A DNA stretch of 64,000 bases from Saprospiraceae bacterium (lineage in GTDB: Bacteria; Bacteroidota; Bacteroidia; Chitinophagales; Saprospiraceae): contig JADJTQ010000005.1 of NCBI GenBank assembly GCA_016711125.1, forward strand, positions 372,001 to 436,000. Direction: 5' to 3'. Numbering within the stretch: position 1 is the first letter of the stretch; each line of letters starts with the position of its first letter. Below, one piece after another: positions 1 to 9,466 of this stretch. The translations under genes and the position numbers were made by a program. Below the pieces are notes generated by a model. It did not search any database and had not been told where the DNA came from. It saw only the letters and a list, made by a program, of their open reading frames with translations.

Positions 1-242
1 CCGGATTTGAGGTACTTTTCCATTTGAGCTGCTTTCCATTCATCATCAAAAGAAATGTATGTGATAAGTTCAAATGGCAATCTTGATGAGGTGAAAGAAA
101 CCTGGCCTTTACTATGACGATTCAATCGGTCTTCAAGATCGTTGGTTTTACCCACATAGTACTTGCCGTCATTGCATTTTAAGATGTAGACTTTGAATCG
201 GTGTGTTTCAAGCGGACTCCGTCCGCCATAGCCCTTAGTCAT
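1..242 (-). CDS. GIY-YIG endonuclease-like protein, 3' end outside window
   Basis: This is a small single-domain GIY-YIG nuclease-like protein that starts at ATG 240-242 and runs off the left edge. The visible product has the family core: VYILKC replaces GIY, followed about ten residues later by YYVGKT, then an Arg and a His (DRLNRH). Family members (the UPF0213-like type) are 80-100 residues, so only a short tail is missing. It is a near copy of the neighbouring gene at 350-628, and matching landmarks lie 386 bp apart, so the two arose by tandem duplication. Family knowledge gives a possible structure-specific DNA nuclease; the substrate is unknown. Confidence 0.8.
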   Translation of the reverse strand, partial: MTKGYGGRSPLETHRFKVYILKCNDGKYYVGKTNDLEDRLNRHSKGQVSFTSSRLPFELITYISFDDEWKAAQMEKYLKS

Positions 243-281
243 GATGAATCTTTTGATAACTAACTAAGTTAATAGAAGAAA

Positions 282-340
282 GCCCGCCTTCGCTATCGCC
301 GTCACTAAAGTTTTGGCGATCAGAGAAAGCTACGGCGGGC
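282..340. repeat. GC-rich palindrome between the two GIY-YIG genes
   Basis: An inverted repeat pairs GCCCGCCTTCGCT with AGCTACGGCGGGC. The loop carries a nested inverted repeat (ATCGCC with GGCGAT). The same outer arms recur at 666-693 without the nested insert, each time just upstream of a GIY-YIG gene on the minus strand. It may act as a terminator or processing hairpin, or be the end of a mobile unit. Confidence 0.7.
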
Positions 341-349
341 GAAGGCGAC

Positions 350-628
350 TTAGTGTAAGTGCCTCTTCGCGAAAGCTCTTCCTGATCCCGATTTCAGATA
401 TTTTTCCATTTGAGCTGCTTTCCATTCATCATCAAATGCGATATAAGTGACCAGATCAATTGGAAGTCGAGTAGAGGTGAAAGAAACTTCACCACTTGAA
501 TGCCGATTCAATCTATCATCAAGGTTGTTAGTTTTACCCACATAATATTTACCATCGTTACATTTTAAGATGTAGACTTTGAATCGGTGTGTTTCAAGCG
601 GACTCCGTCCGCCATAGCCCTTGGACAT
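350..628 (-). CDS. GIY-YIG endonuclease-like protein (complete copy)
   Basis: A complete 92-residue GIY-YIG domain protein. The core is VYILKC at about residues 18-23, YYVGKT at about 28-33, an Arg and His in DRLNRH, and a Glu-containing helix (QMEKYLKSG) near the C terminus. The N terminus GYGGRSPLETHRF is shared with the upstream copy. The gene follows tRNA-Ser on the same strand with about 70 bp and a GC palindrome between them, so it may be co-transcribed with the tRNA. No partner gene indicates a restriction or homing role. The family assignment is firm; the cellular role is unknown. Confidence 0.85.
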   Translation of the reverse strand: MSKGYGGRSPLETHRFKVYILKCNDGKYYVGKTNNLDDRLNRHSSGEVSFTSTRLPIDLVTYIAFDDEWKAAQMEKYLKSGSGRAFAKRHLH

Positions 629-665
629 AGTAATTTTTTAATTACGGCTAAGTTAATAGAAGAAA

Positions 666-693
666 GCCCGCCTTCGCTAAAGCTACGGCGGGC
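666..693. repeat. GC-rich palindrome downstream of tRNA-Ser
   Basis: A 28-bp hairpin with arms GCCCGCCTTCGCT and AGCTACGGCGGGC, with only two unpaired central bases. It lies between the tRNA 3' end and the GIY-YIG start and has the same arms as the palindrome at 282-340. There is no long T-run, so it is not a classical terminator on either strand. Confidence 0.7.
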
Positions 694-696
694 GGA

Positions 697-785
<89 letters not shown>

Positions 786-951
786 TTATCCTTTATTTTC
801 TTTGTTCTTCTATGCGCGAGGATCAAGTGGTGAAATTACTGAACCTTTCTGATAGTTGATCTCCAAATTCAAGATGCCTGGTATTAGATGAAATCACTTT
901 AAATAAGATCTCGATTTCACTGAGTCAACTTTATAAGAAAAATGGCAATAG

Positions 952-1530
952 TCACTCTTCCCTTACAAAGACACCCTCCGGGCTCTCGGCCACAAACTGG
1001 TAGCCTCCCGGATCATCACAGCACCACGTGGAGACGTAAAACTTTAGATATTTTCCTCGCAGCAATTGGATGGGATATTGGAAGCCCACCGTTTGCGAAC
1101 TAGGACAATCAGGTTGCAGGTTGCAAAGACGATTGGCACTCTCTATTTCTGCATTCGGGGTCGGACGAAATCTGAAGTTGCTCCATCGCGAACGGGTATA
1201 AGGCCACAGGTCATCCGGATCTGGATACATTCTGTCCGATATCAACATTCTTTGCATTATCTTCTCAAAGACCTCAAGGTAGATTCCGGCAATTCCATTA
1301 CCTCCGGATTTCATGCGACAATAAACACGCATTTCAAACTTGCCAGCCTCTTCCTTTATTTCCATTCCTGAAAACATGATTTCAATGATACAGGAAGGTT
1401 GCTTTTGATTATGCCGACTTAATAAAGTAGCTTCTAACACAACGGGAGAAAATCCCATTTTAGGAGATTCAGTATCGTTTGATGGGTAGACTATAATATC
1501 ATCTTTCTCTCGGCTTAATCTTCTTTTCAT
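952..1530 (-). CDS. Hypothetical protein, 192 aa, cysteine-containing
   Basis: I do not recognise this protein. It has no signal peptide, no membrane segment and a charged N terminus. The C-terminal half contains several Cys residues, including RLCNL, PDCPSS and a CC pair in STWCCDD, which could bind metal or form disulfides. Sequence composition and the uninterrupted frame support coding. It stands alone: about 165 bp without a gene separates it from the tRNA, and 145 bp separate it from the exported S74 protein behind it. Confidence 0.6.
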   Translation of the reverse strand: MKRRLSREKDDIIVYPSNDTESPKMGFSPVVLEATLLSRHNQKQPSCIIEIMFSGMEIKEEAGKFEMRVYCRMKSGGNGIAGIYLEVFEKIMQRMLISDRMYPDPDDLWPYTRSRWSNFRFRPTPNAEIESANRLCNLQPDCPSSQTVGFQYPIQLLRGKYLKFYVSTWCCDDPGGYQFVAESPEGVFVREE

Positions 1531-1674
1531 TAGATTGATTCTTGTGACCAGTAGTCAATAAGAGCAGCCGAACAATTGTCCAAACAGAGTATCTCAATGA
1601 CTTACTGATCGGGGTGATATAAATAATACCCTGATATGTCTTCAACCCTGAAAAGGTACCCAGCTAACTGCTTT

Positions 1675-2550
1675 TTATTTTCCATTCTTGCTGAGATATT
1701 TTGCAAATTTTGAGCATTTACTTAACTGCCTAATCATCTCAGCTTGTTCACCATTGGTTTCTTCAAGAACTAAAACCCGATCGTATAGAGCCTGAATACA
1801 GGCCAGGGCCACACCATCGGCATCGGTAGTTGAAATATATTTCTGATCTTTCCCCAGTGAAAAAGCTTCATAGAAATCTTCGGCGACAGGGCCGATATGG
1901 TGACCCTCATTACTTTCTTTATATTGCCAAAGTGAGATATCTATATTCGACAATTTCTCAAGAATTTCCTGATTATCGATGGATTGAAAATCGGTCTTAA
2001 ATGACCGGCTGGATCCATTTACCCAACTACCACCGACGGTGACATGCGCTCCATTTCCATTACTGCCTGTGGTTCCCACATGAATCGGATGCTGCGGATT
2101 AAAATTCTCGACTCCGAGTCTGGGCCGGGCAAGAAGCCCTTTGCCCCCAGAAAAGTAACCACCCCATTCTCCTTCTCCGTTTGCCCTACCATAGACGCCC
2201 CAGCCATTTTTACCGGTGGCCAATCCATAGACTCCATTCCCCGCCGTACCGCTTGACTCTCCACGAACTCCTTTTGCATTATATCTACTGGTCTTGCCAT
2301 ATACACCGTTACCCACGTCAGCCTTTCCTTCGCCCATTACACCGGTAAAACCGATTCCACGCACCCCGATACTTCCAGGATCTGTTGGCGGATACACAAC
2401 TACTCCGATCGGACCACTGTATCCCTCAATGGCCACTTGACCTGGCAATTCTGTTTCTGCTTCAAATATTGCAGGACCAATATAGGTTACCTGGGCAATG
2501 ATCTGGAGAGAGATTGCAACAAGGAAGCCTAAAATGAATATCTTTTTCAT
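1675..2550 (-). CDS. Exported protein with C-terminal peptidase S74 (intramolecular chaperone) domain
   Basis: The start chosen is ATG 2548-2550, because it opens a clean signal peptide (MKKIFILGFLVAISLQIIAQ); an upstream in-frame Met would add 18 hydrophobic but non-standard residues. The middle is Gly-rich and repetitive (GVYG, GVRG and GNGVYG motifs), like tail-fibre or collagen-like shafts. The C-terminal 100 residues match the S74/ICA chaperone type: SRSFKTDF, then WQYKES, HIGPVAEDFYEAF and a terminal coiled coil (ALYDRVLVLEE). In phage fibres this domain drives trimerisation and often self-cleaves. Here the protein is chromosomal and exported, so a trimeric surface fibre is inferred. 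Confidence 0.8.
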   Translation of the reverse strand: MKKIFILGFLVAISLQIIAQVTYIGPAIFEAETELPGQVAIEGYSGPIGVVVYPPTDPGSIGVRGIGFTGVMGEGKADVGNGVYGKTSRYNAKGVRGESSGTAGNGVYGLATGKNGWGVYGRANGEGEWGGYFSGGKGLLARPRLGVENFNPQHPIHVGTTGSNGNGAHVTVGGSWVNGSSRSFKTDFQSIDNQEILEKLSNIDISLWQYKESNEGHHIGPVAEDFYEAFSLGKDQKYISTTDADGVALACIQALYDRVLVLEETNGEQAEMIRQLSKCSKFAKYLSKNGK

Positions 2551-2798
2551 AATATGAACGATTTTAGATTTATAGAAAATGATTAACACTATAGGGTTAT
2601 TCAATCGAAAGCGGGAGATCTTAACATCCAGATCAAAAAAAAGCTAAACCATCTAATTATCGGCTAATTGTTTCCAATTGAGACTGAAGGCAACAGATGG
2701 TTGGGGCCGAAGAAAATATTCTGTTAACTCATATAATTCTGCTGATTTAGGATGCGTTCGAATCCTTAACCGACAGGTATGTCTCAACTGAATTTATA

Positions 2799-2986
2799 GG
2801 TTCTTGCTTATATTTGGTGGGTAAACTGCTATTTCTATTTTTCTATATTATCGGAAGATGTAGGTCTTCCTCATCTCTTACTCAACAAGAGAGAGCAGGG
2901 ATTCGGCAAGCTCACCCTGACTCTGACATTCTGCGGCTTCGAAGAAAGATATGTAGACTAAATCGACTATAAAGTAGGCAAGAACC
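2799..2986 (-). repeat. Dispersed palindromic repeat, copy 1 of 3 (188 bp)
   Basis: This is the reverse-complement copy of the repeats at 24588-24776 and 62372-62540. Its ends are inverted: GGTTCTTGC at the left and GCAAGAACC at the right, with similarity continuing through a GTGGGT block. The centre holds a CTCTCTTGTTGAGT hairpin region. It occupies most of the 415-bp gap between the S74 and YncE-like genes; I see nothing else there. It resembles a MITE or a large REP-type element. No clear target duplication is visible. Confidence 0.8.
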
Positions 2987-3019
2987 AATTTACATTCAGA
3001 TAAGTTGTAACGATGGCAT

Positions 3020-4077
3020 TTATCGTGTCCCCACTCTTACCGGATTGCCATCTTCAAATTGAATTTCCAGCAGCTTTTCGCTTTCAATTATTTTGGCAAT
3101 GATTTTTTGGATTGAGCATCAATGACATCGCCTGAAGAAGGGTAGACATATTTACCGTCGATACCGAATGTAATCCAACCATTTTTGTGATTTAATTGGA
3201 TATCGGCTATTTTGGTGTGTGGATCTGTTGTGCGATCAAAAATGTGAACATAAGGTCCGGCATCGTTAGATACCCAGATTTCTTTTTGATCAGGACTGAT
3301 ATTGACGCCATGGCTGGTTGTCAGGTGGCTACCTCTCTTTTTTTCAAAACCTTCGATATCTACACGATCTATTCTCTTACCTGATTCAATATCTCCGATT
3401 TCGTATCCCAGCACACCATCAAGATTTACATAGCATAACTGATCATTGGCTGTCACCGCAAATGGTCGGATACCCTTTGGGCCGTTATGTTTTTTCTGCG
3501 TCCACCCCCAAGGGTCATCTGGGTTGGCTTGAAAGGGACCAACGGTTTTAATTATCTGATGGGTTTTCGTATCCGCCACGTACAAGTTTTCATTGCCCAA
3601 AGCTGCCAGGTACATTTTGCTACCATCCAGACTAGACCATGTATTGTGTGGGTTGCCATAAGGTACCGGTATAAAAGCAACTACTTGTCTCTGGTCGGCA
3701 TCAATGACATCCCAGCCACCTCCATGCCGTCTGGGCAAATAGATGAATTTACCGTCCGGTGTATTGGCATGGCTATCGGGATAACCCAGTATTTTTAAAG
3801 ACCATTCGATTTTTTCCGTTGCAAGATCAACGCAAACGAATTGATCATTCACGTATGAACTCAGGTAGAGTTTTCCTCTTTTGGCGTCAGCGCTGATACC
3901 TTTAAATTCGCCAGTGCCCGGTACTTCAAACCTATGTTTCAGTTCATGCCCGGCGTTAATATCATAGATATTAATATAGCCCTGGTCATCGGCCACATAG
4001 AGTAGACGATCTTCTTGCGATAAAGCATGAGTTGAATAAATCAGACTTATGCAGAATAAAAAACATCGAATAGTCAT
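3020..4077 (-). CDS. YncE-like beta-propeller protein, exported (C-terminal frameshift)
   Basis: The protein has a signal peptide (MTIRCFLFCISLIYSTHALS) followed by repeated blades of about 45 residues with YVADDQGYINIYD, KLYLSS, YLPRRHGGGWDVIDA and IWVSNDAGPYVHIFD, which is the YncE/YVTN propeller pattern. Such periplasmic propellers bind ligands or act as lactonases; the substrate is unknown. In the sequence as given the frame stops at 3088 after DAQSKKSLPK. Restoring one A in the six-A run at 3103-3108 adds IIAKIIESEKLLEIQFEDG and ends at a TAA at 3020-3022, which matches the usual family ending. A one-base loss or assembly error is therefore likely. Confidence 0.75.
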
Positions 4078-4181
4078 ATTTGATTTCAGATTTTAGTCCA
4101 GGTGGCTTGGTAAACTTTCACAGCACAAAAAATAGAATAATTTTTAGAAACCGAAGTTATCAATATTTCCACCTCCATGAC

Positions 4182-4895
4182 TCAATTAAGTTGATCGAGC
4201 AGATCACGGGCACTTCCTGAAAAATCGTGATTGGCTGACTGGCTTATCACCGATAAGATCGCTTCACCTTTGTCTGACTCGGTTTGTAAATAGGCCAGGG
4301 CCAGATACCATTGTGCGGCTGGGTAAAATCGATGTTTTGAATCTTCGGCAATCGGTTGGAGTATGGTGATAGCTGTTTCAAATTGGTTTAGTGCCAAATG
4401 GCTCAAGGCGAAGTAGAATGCCTCTAAAGAATCTTTGGGTGTCATTTTTTCGACCTGGGCGTAATCAGACATTTCGTAAAGTTGCGATAAACTGACATCT
4501 TCCTTAGGAGCTCCTTTTTGCACCGGGTCAATGAGATTGGGATAAGGTTTGTAATATTCAAGATAAAGCTGAGTTGTTGATGTTGAAGGTATTAGGTAGG
4601 TGGTAATGACTCCGAAAGCTATTAAAAAAAGTACGGCGGCGGCAATCTTTGTCCAATTCCAATTTATCCGGGATGTTTTTTTCTGCTCTTGTTCTTCGAT
4701 GTCCCATGTAGTAAATTCCTTCCTAATCTCACTTCTTCCCAGATCAATGGATGCCCTTTGAATATCACGGTACAACCGGAGTTCCTCGACGAAAAGCGCA
4801 TCTTTCATCCTCTTTTCAAACAACAGGCTCTCCTCAGGATCTAATGTTCCGAGCACGTGTTTTTCTATTAATTCGTAATCATGCAGTGAGAGCAT
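4182..4895 (-). CDS. Membrane-anchored anti-sigma-like protein with TPR-like C terminus
   Basis: A 237-residue protein with a cytoplasmic N terminus (about 1-75, IEKHVLGTLDPEE, like Bacteroidota anti-sigma N domains), one membrane segment at about 80-102 (IAAAVLFLIAFGVITTYLI) and an outer helical part with TPR-like pairs (FYFALSHLALNQFETAITIL, then AAQWYLALAYLQ). It lies 6 bp behind the ECF sigma gene and is co-directional with it, so it is probably its membrane-bound inhibitor or sensor. The same order (sigma, then single-span protein) recurs at 16.6-18.5 kb. The function is inferred from order and topology. Confidence 0.7.
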   Translation of the reverse strand: MLSLHDYELIEKHVLGTLDPEESLLFEKRMKDALFVEELRLYRDIQRASIDLGRSEIRKEFTTWDIEEQEQKKTSRINWNWTKIAAAVLFLIAFGVITTYLIPSTSTTQLYLEYYKPYPNLIDPVQKGAPKEDVSLSQLYEMSDYAQVEKMTPKDSLEAFYFALSHLALNQFETAITILQPIAEDSKHRFYPAAQWYLALAYLQTESDKGEAILSVISQSANHDFSGSARDLLDQLN

Positions 4896-4901
4896 TCGAT
4901 C

Positions 4902-5460
4902 TTACCCTTTTTCTTGTAAAATTTCCTTAATTTGCTTAATGCATCGTGATTTGTGACTACTGACTACATTTTCATTTTTGTAGTTCATCTTTTCCATAAT
5001 GTCCTGAATGCAATTATGATGGTAAAAAAATAGCTGTAATAATTCCCTGCATTTTTCTCCAATTTTAAGCAGAGCATTCTTGACTAATAATTCCGATTCA
5101 CCGAGAGAAAATTCGTATTGTTCGACCATTTGTTGTTCAACCTGCTGTTCAATAATCGCATCTTCCTGAAAGACATTGCGTTGTTCCCGTTTTATTCGAT
5201 TGATCAGTTAAGCCCGGCCCATTAAATAGACCAAGGTTTTGGGTGAACTCTTTTCAGGGTTGTATTTTCCCGCAATACAATACTCATAAAAAGCCAGCAT
5301 CGCCTCATGAAAGGCATCCAGACGTATGTCAGGATCTGACGTATATCGATGCATATGCTGCAAGAACCCTGGCTTTATCATCTGATACAGAGTCTTTAAC
5401 GCCTTGTATCCATCCTTCTGAATCTCAGCTAGAATATCCAAATATCTATCGGTTACTCAT
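4902..5460 (-). pseudogene. ECF-type RNA polymerase sigma factor, interrupted by an in-frame TAA
   Basis: One reading frame holds a region 2-like part (DAFHEAMLAFYEYCIAG, then SSPKTLVYLMGRA) and a region 4-like part (KCRELLQLFFYHHNCIQDI, then KNENVVSSHKSRCIKQI). Together they are about the 180 residues expected for an ECF sigma factor. The frame is cut by TAA at 5208-5210 and then continues with LINRIKREQRNVFQE, the expected link between regions. An AAA or CAA codon changed in one base would restore it. The frame begins at TTG 5439-5441; an ATG at 5458-5460 (reading M S N) fits if one extra base follows. Start and stop problems together suggest sequence error or recent decay. It should pair with the membrane protein behind it. 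Confidence 0.7.
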
Positions 5461-5627
5461 TTGTTCAAATATACGACCTAAATCTTAACAGGCTTTGGTA
5501 AAATTTATGGATAATTTGGAAAAATGATCTCTCGATATAGGGAAGATTGATTCTTCGATATAGCTACTGCCTCTCATATTAAGGGAGCTGTCGTAGAATT
5601 TTTGAATTTAATTAGTTATTTTTCCTA

Positions 5628-8600
5628 ATGGATAGGAGAGCAAATATTACGATGATCCGGATATGTTGCATGCTCTTGGTGGTAAATCCAACCTTCATTC
5701 ACTCACAAACTGATTCGATTTCGATTGGACTTTTGTTAGATAGTAGTAAGGTCGCACTTCAGAAGAATGATCTTGATCTGACTCGAAGTTTATTGGATCA
5801 GATCTACGCAATCTATAGTTCCGGTCATTTGCAAACTGATCGTACTTACGTTGATGTTTTATTGGAAGACTCCAAATATTTTGATCGAATTGGCACCTAT
5901 CAGGCCGGTCTGGAAGTTTTGGATAGAGCTGAAAATATTTTAGAGAATCTGGATGATACAGACATTTCTGCTCAATACAAGATTGTGCATGGCAGAGCTG
6001 CCTTTAGCAGTCGATTGGGCGATTTCCAGAATTGCTTGGTTTTTGCTCAAAAGGCTTTTGATCTTGCCATGTCAAGAGACACTCAGGATCTCATGACAGC
6101 TAATGCTTATAACATACTTTCTACAGCACATTTCAATCTTTACAATATTGAGACCGCGATCGAAATCAATGAAAAACTTCTCGTCCTTTTACAAAAGCTG
6201 TTTGGTCCCGATCACCTGTTTACGGCCGGGGCTTTGAGTAATCAAGCCAACAACTATGGAAGCCTCAAGCGATTTGATATTGCATTAAGTTATTTGCAGC
6301 GATCCAGAATGATCATGGAGGAAAAGGATTCAACTCAGTTTGACTTACAGAGATTGAATTACCTTATTGGTAAAAATTTGAAGGAGCAAGGCAGCTATGA
6401 AGCAGCTATCCAATACCTGGAAAAAGCTATCTGGATTACAGCACTATACCAGCCAACTCACCAGTTTATTGGAGAGGATCACCGCGAAATTGGCGAATGT
6501 GAAAGGGCTCTTGGTAATATGCCAGCCGCATTAAAACGATTTGATCAAGCACTGGAGATCTATATAAAAAGGGGTCAGGAGGAGAATTTTATGGTGGCAA
6601 GAGTATATCGAAGCTATGCTCAGCTTTATGAGGAGATCGGTGATTTAAAACAGGCATATCATTATCATGATCTGGCAGCCAGACACAGCCAGGAGCGTCT
6701 TGGCGATTCGCACCCGAATGTCAGTACTTACACGAGGGCAAAAGCGCTTATCGAGGCAAAGATGGATAGATTTGATCAGGCAAAAACGACGATTAATCAT
6801 TGCTTGGAAATGTTGCAACTGCATCAGAGCTTGATCGAAGATGGGCATATGGTCGCCAAGAAACATTTGTTTCATGCATTTTCAGTAGCTGGTTTGGTCT
6901 ATCTTATATCTTATAAATCAACTTGTGAAGTAGAAGATTTGTATAACTCGCTCCAATCTATTCAAAGTGCCGTAAATATCGTGCATTTAATGAGGGCAGA
7001 TATGGAGGCTGAGGCAGATCAGCTCAAATTTGGAGCGGAAAGTATCGATATTTATGCCCAGGGTGTAGAGGTCGCTTATTTACTGTATACGCTTACTGAC
7101 AGTATCAAATATTGCAGATTGGCCCTTCAATTCAGTGAACAAAGCCGGAGTTCAACTATGCTGGATGCCTTGTTGCGAAAGATGTCAAATGGGCTCTTTG
7201 GTTTGCCGGCTGAATTGCAGATGCGGGAGAAGTCACTTACTATCGCCGCTGCAAGTTTGGAAGAAGAATTAATTGATGAGAAATCTAAGTCGGTTTTTGA
7301 ACAAATAGTAATTGATAGTGTCGAAAGGCAAATTTTTGATACAAAGGAAAAACTGAGATTGCTACGCGATTCGATCAGAATTGCTTATCCTGAATATTAT
7401 GCAATCAGATATGTAAAAGGGGCTCAAAAACTAGAAGATATCGAACGAAATCTAAATGAAGATCAGTGTATTATTCAATACTTTGACTGCGATGACTTTG
7501 TTTATGTTTTTTCAATAGAAAAAGAGATTTTAAATGTAAAGCAAATTCGAAAAGACTCAACTCTGCTAAAGAATATTCAGCGGTTTGTGACAAATATTGC
7601 CAATCCCGACACGATCATGATAGATCTGGTCCGGTCGCAAGAGCAACTTGGATCAGCTGCCTATGCATTATACATGGCTCTGGTGAGACCGATCGCCATT
7701 TCACCAAATATCAAGGAATTAATTATTTCTCCCGATGGTTTGGAAGCCAAATTGAGTTTTGAAATCTTTCTAAGTAGACAACTGTCTGATGAAAGTAGCC
7801 GCGATCCGAGAGACTGGTCCTATTTATTTAGGCAGTATTCCATCTCTTATGCTCAGAGCCTTACCGCATGGCAAGAGCAGCATCGTTTAGAGCCTAAGGC
7901 AAAAAGGCAGTTTCTAGGCTTTGCACCAGAATATCATTTTCAGAATGAGCCTCTGATAGATACATTTGATCAACCTCTATTGGCGATGGTAGTACGTGAT
8001 GGTGAGGGGCAACTTCCATTTTCTCCTTTGGAAGTCCAGAAAATCCGTGACCTGACAGGAGGAGAAGTATACATTGGGCCTCAGGCTACTGAGCGAACTT
8101 TTCGCCAGCATTGCAACGAATTTAGTGTTATTCATATGAGTGCTCATGCGATCTTGGATGATCGATTTCCCGCTCGAAATCGATTCCTGTTGACGTCTAG
8201 CGAAGATTCAATTTATGATGATCAGCTTACCGCTATAGAAATCTGTCACCTGGATCTTTCTGCCGAGCTTGCTGTTTTGAGCGCCTGCCATACGGGTGCA
8301 GGATTAATTAACCGTGGTGAAGGTATCATGAGTCTGGGAAGGGCATTTGCATTTGCCGGAGTTCCTGCGACTGTTCAGAGCCTTTGGCGGGTTCCCGACG
8401 AGACAACTTCCCGATTGATGCCATATTTTTATTCCGGATTAAAAAAAGGATTGCAGAAACATGAGGCTTTAAATGCTGCCAGGATTGAATTTCTAGATCA
8501 CACCAACATCGCTACCCAACGTCATCCCTATTTTTGGGCAGGATTTATACTGTATGGCAACACAGCTCCGCTTAGTTTCGCACACAGCTCTTATAAACTG

Positions 8601-8669
8601 TTATGGGGTGTAATGATAGGTCTAACAATTGGCGGAATTATTTACTTACTTCGACGCTTCTATTTATGA
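5628..8669 (+). CDS. TPR-CHAT protein: exported/membrane caspase-like protease
   Basis: A 1013-residue protein. A signal peptide follows the start (IRICCMLLVVNPTFIHSQ); ATG 5652 is an alternative start that gives a tighter signal. Residues about 30-480 are tandem TPR units (FQNCLVFAQKAFDLA, FDIALSYLQRSRMI, YEAAIQYLEKAIWI, MPAALKRFDQALEIY). The C-terminal 300 residues are a CHAT domain with a caspase-type dyad, His about 840 in VIHMSAHAI and Cys about 887 in VLSACHTGAG, followed by GEGIMSLGRAFAFAG. One membrane segment ends the protein (LLWGVMIGLTIGGIIYLLRR). CHAT proteases are activated through their TPR or partner domains in known systems. The gene is divergent from the sigma/anti-sigma pair across 167 bp, so that pair may control it. 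Confidence 0.9.
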   Translation: MDRRANITMIRICCMLLVVNPTFIHSQTDSISIGLLLDSSKVALQKNDLDLTRSLLDQIYAIYSSGHLQTDRTYVDVLLEDSKYFDRIGTYQAGLEVLDRAENILENLDDTDISAQYKIVHGRAAFSSRLGDFQNCLVFAQKAFDLAMSRDTQDLMTANAYNILSTAHFNLYNIETAIEINEKLLVLLQKLFGPDHLFTAGALSNQANNYGSLKRFDIALSYLQRSRMIMEEKDSTQFDLQRLNYLIGKNLKEQGSYEAAIQYLEKAIWITALYQPTHQFIGEDHREIGECERALGNMPAALKRFDQALEIYIKRGQEENFMVARVYRSYAQLYEEIGDLKQAYHYHDLAARHSQERLGDSHPNVSTYTRAKALIEAKMDRFDQAKTTINHCLEMLQLHQSLIEDGHMVAKKHLFHAFSVAGLVYLISYKSTCEVEDLYNSLQSIQSAVNIVHLMRADMEAEADQLKFGAESIDIYAQGVEVAYLLYTLTDSIKYCRLALQFSEQSRSSTMLDALLRKMSNGLFGLPAELQMREKSLTIAAASLEEELIDEKSKSVFEQIVIDSVERQIFDTKEKLRLLRDSIRIAYPEYYAIRYVKGAQKLEDIERNLNEDQCIIQYFDCDDFVYVFSIEKEILNVKQIRKDSTLLKNIQRFVTNIANPDTIMIDLVRSQEQLGSAAYALYMALVRPIAISPNIKELIISPDGLEAKLSFEIFLSRQLSDESSRDPRDWSYLFRQYSISYAQSLTAWQEQHRLEPKAKRQFLGFAPEYHFQNEPLIDTFDQPLLAMVVRDGEGQLPFSPLEVQKIRDLTGGEVYIGPQATERTFRQHCNEFSVIHMSAHAILDDRFPARNRFLLTSSEDSIYDDQLTAIEICHLDLSAELAVLSACHTGAGLINRGEGIMSLGRAFAFAGVPATVQSLWRVPDETTSRLMPYFYSGLKKGLQKHEALNAARIEFLDHTNIATQRHPYFWAGFILYGNTAPLSFAHSSYKLLWGVMIGLTIGGIIYLLRRFYL

Positions 8670-8977
8670 TTTTTCTTTCACACCACAAAATACGGAACCA
8701 GAAATCCTGCTTACTGGTTCAGATCTTACACGAAAGATTGTCCAGACTTTACAGCAATAATCGGGCTATTACATGAAGCCTCCAAGAGTGCGGTTTTCCA
8801 AGCATCTTCAGTCGGATAGTTCCCAGCTTTTTTCTATTGACTGGTTCTGCGAGAACCATAATGGAAAGATTTTTTTGACATTTCATGTTAAGATCTAAAT
8901 CTAACGATTGAATATGTAAATAGGACTCTAATCATGAGATAATTCGATCAACCATCAAGAATTGTAAATTAAATAAA
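8670..8977. other. Intergenic region between CHAT gene and HTH regulator
   Basis: No gene is seen in these 308 bases. Two small hairpins are visible: GAACCAG pairing with CTGGTTC near 8695-8720, and TGGTTCT/AGAACCA with a 3-base loop at 8842-8858. Neither has a T-run. The second lies about 120 bp upstream of the HTH gene and could be an operator, but this is not supported further. Confidence 0.4.
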
Positions 8978-9208
8978 ATGGAACCAACATTAAGTCAGGA
9001 TATGTCCAAAATAGATGTGTCGATTACTCCTCGGGAAACAGAGGTGTTGAAATTGATTTCGTTCGGGTATTCAACATCCGATATTGCCCGCTATTTATAT
9101 ATTAGCATGGAGACAGTCAGGAGTCATCGTAAGCATCTTCTCCAAAAAATTGGAGCAAATAATACGGCCTTACTTGTGCGAAGGAGTTTGGAGTTTGGTT
9201 TGCTTTAG
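8978..9208 (+). CDS. LuxR-type HTH protein (DNA-binding domain only)
   Basis: A 76-residue protein consisting almost only of a LuxR/GerE helix-turn-helix. ITPRETEVLKLISFGYSTSD forms the first helices, IARYLYISMETVRSHRKHLL the recognition helices and GANNTALLVRRSLEFGLL the last helix. No receiver or sensor domain is present, so any signal must come from another protein or from its level. It lies just behind the TPR-CHAT gene on the same strand and may be its regulator. A similar stand-alone HTH is at 41435-41770. Confidence 0.85.
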   Translation: MEPTLSQDMSKIDVSITPRETEVLKLISFGYSTSDIARYLYISMETVRSHRKHLLQKIGANNTALLVRRSLEFGLL

Positions 9209-9466
9209 GTTTGGTTGCAATTTAAGGCGCCAAGGGAATTGGGGAAGATTTGCCCGGTGATTTCCCATCGCAGGGTAAATTACTCCGAAGAAGGAAGGCC
9301 TTTTCAGGTAACTTTTAGCACGATTGGAATTGATTATAGACTTATCCCTTGATTTCATATCACGGGGTATGTTTTTGCAGTAGGATGCCTAAATTGGTAA
9401 TTTGCGGTATATTAATTATCTTCAGGCCGGACCGTTCAAATTAGTTGATCGAGATAATTTCTGAAT

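Noticed and set aside
4902..5129. Free-standing region 4 protein as a separate gene
   Set aside because: It is in the same frame as the upstream region 2 part with only one stop between, so the two belong to one sigma gene.
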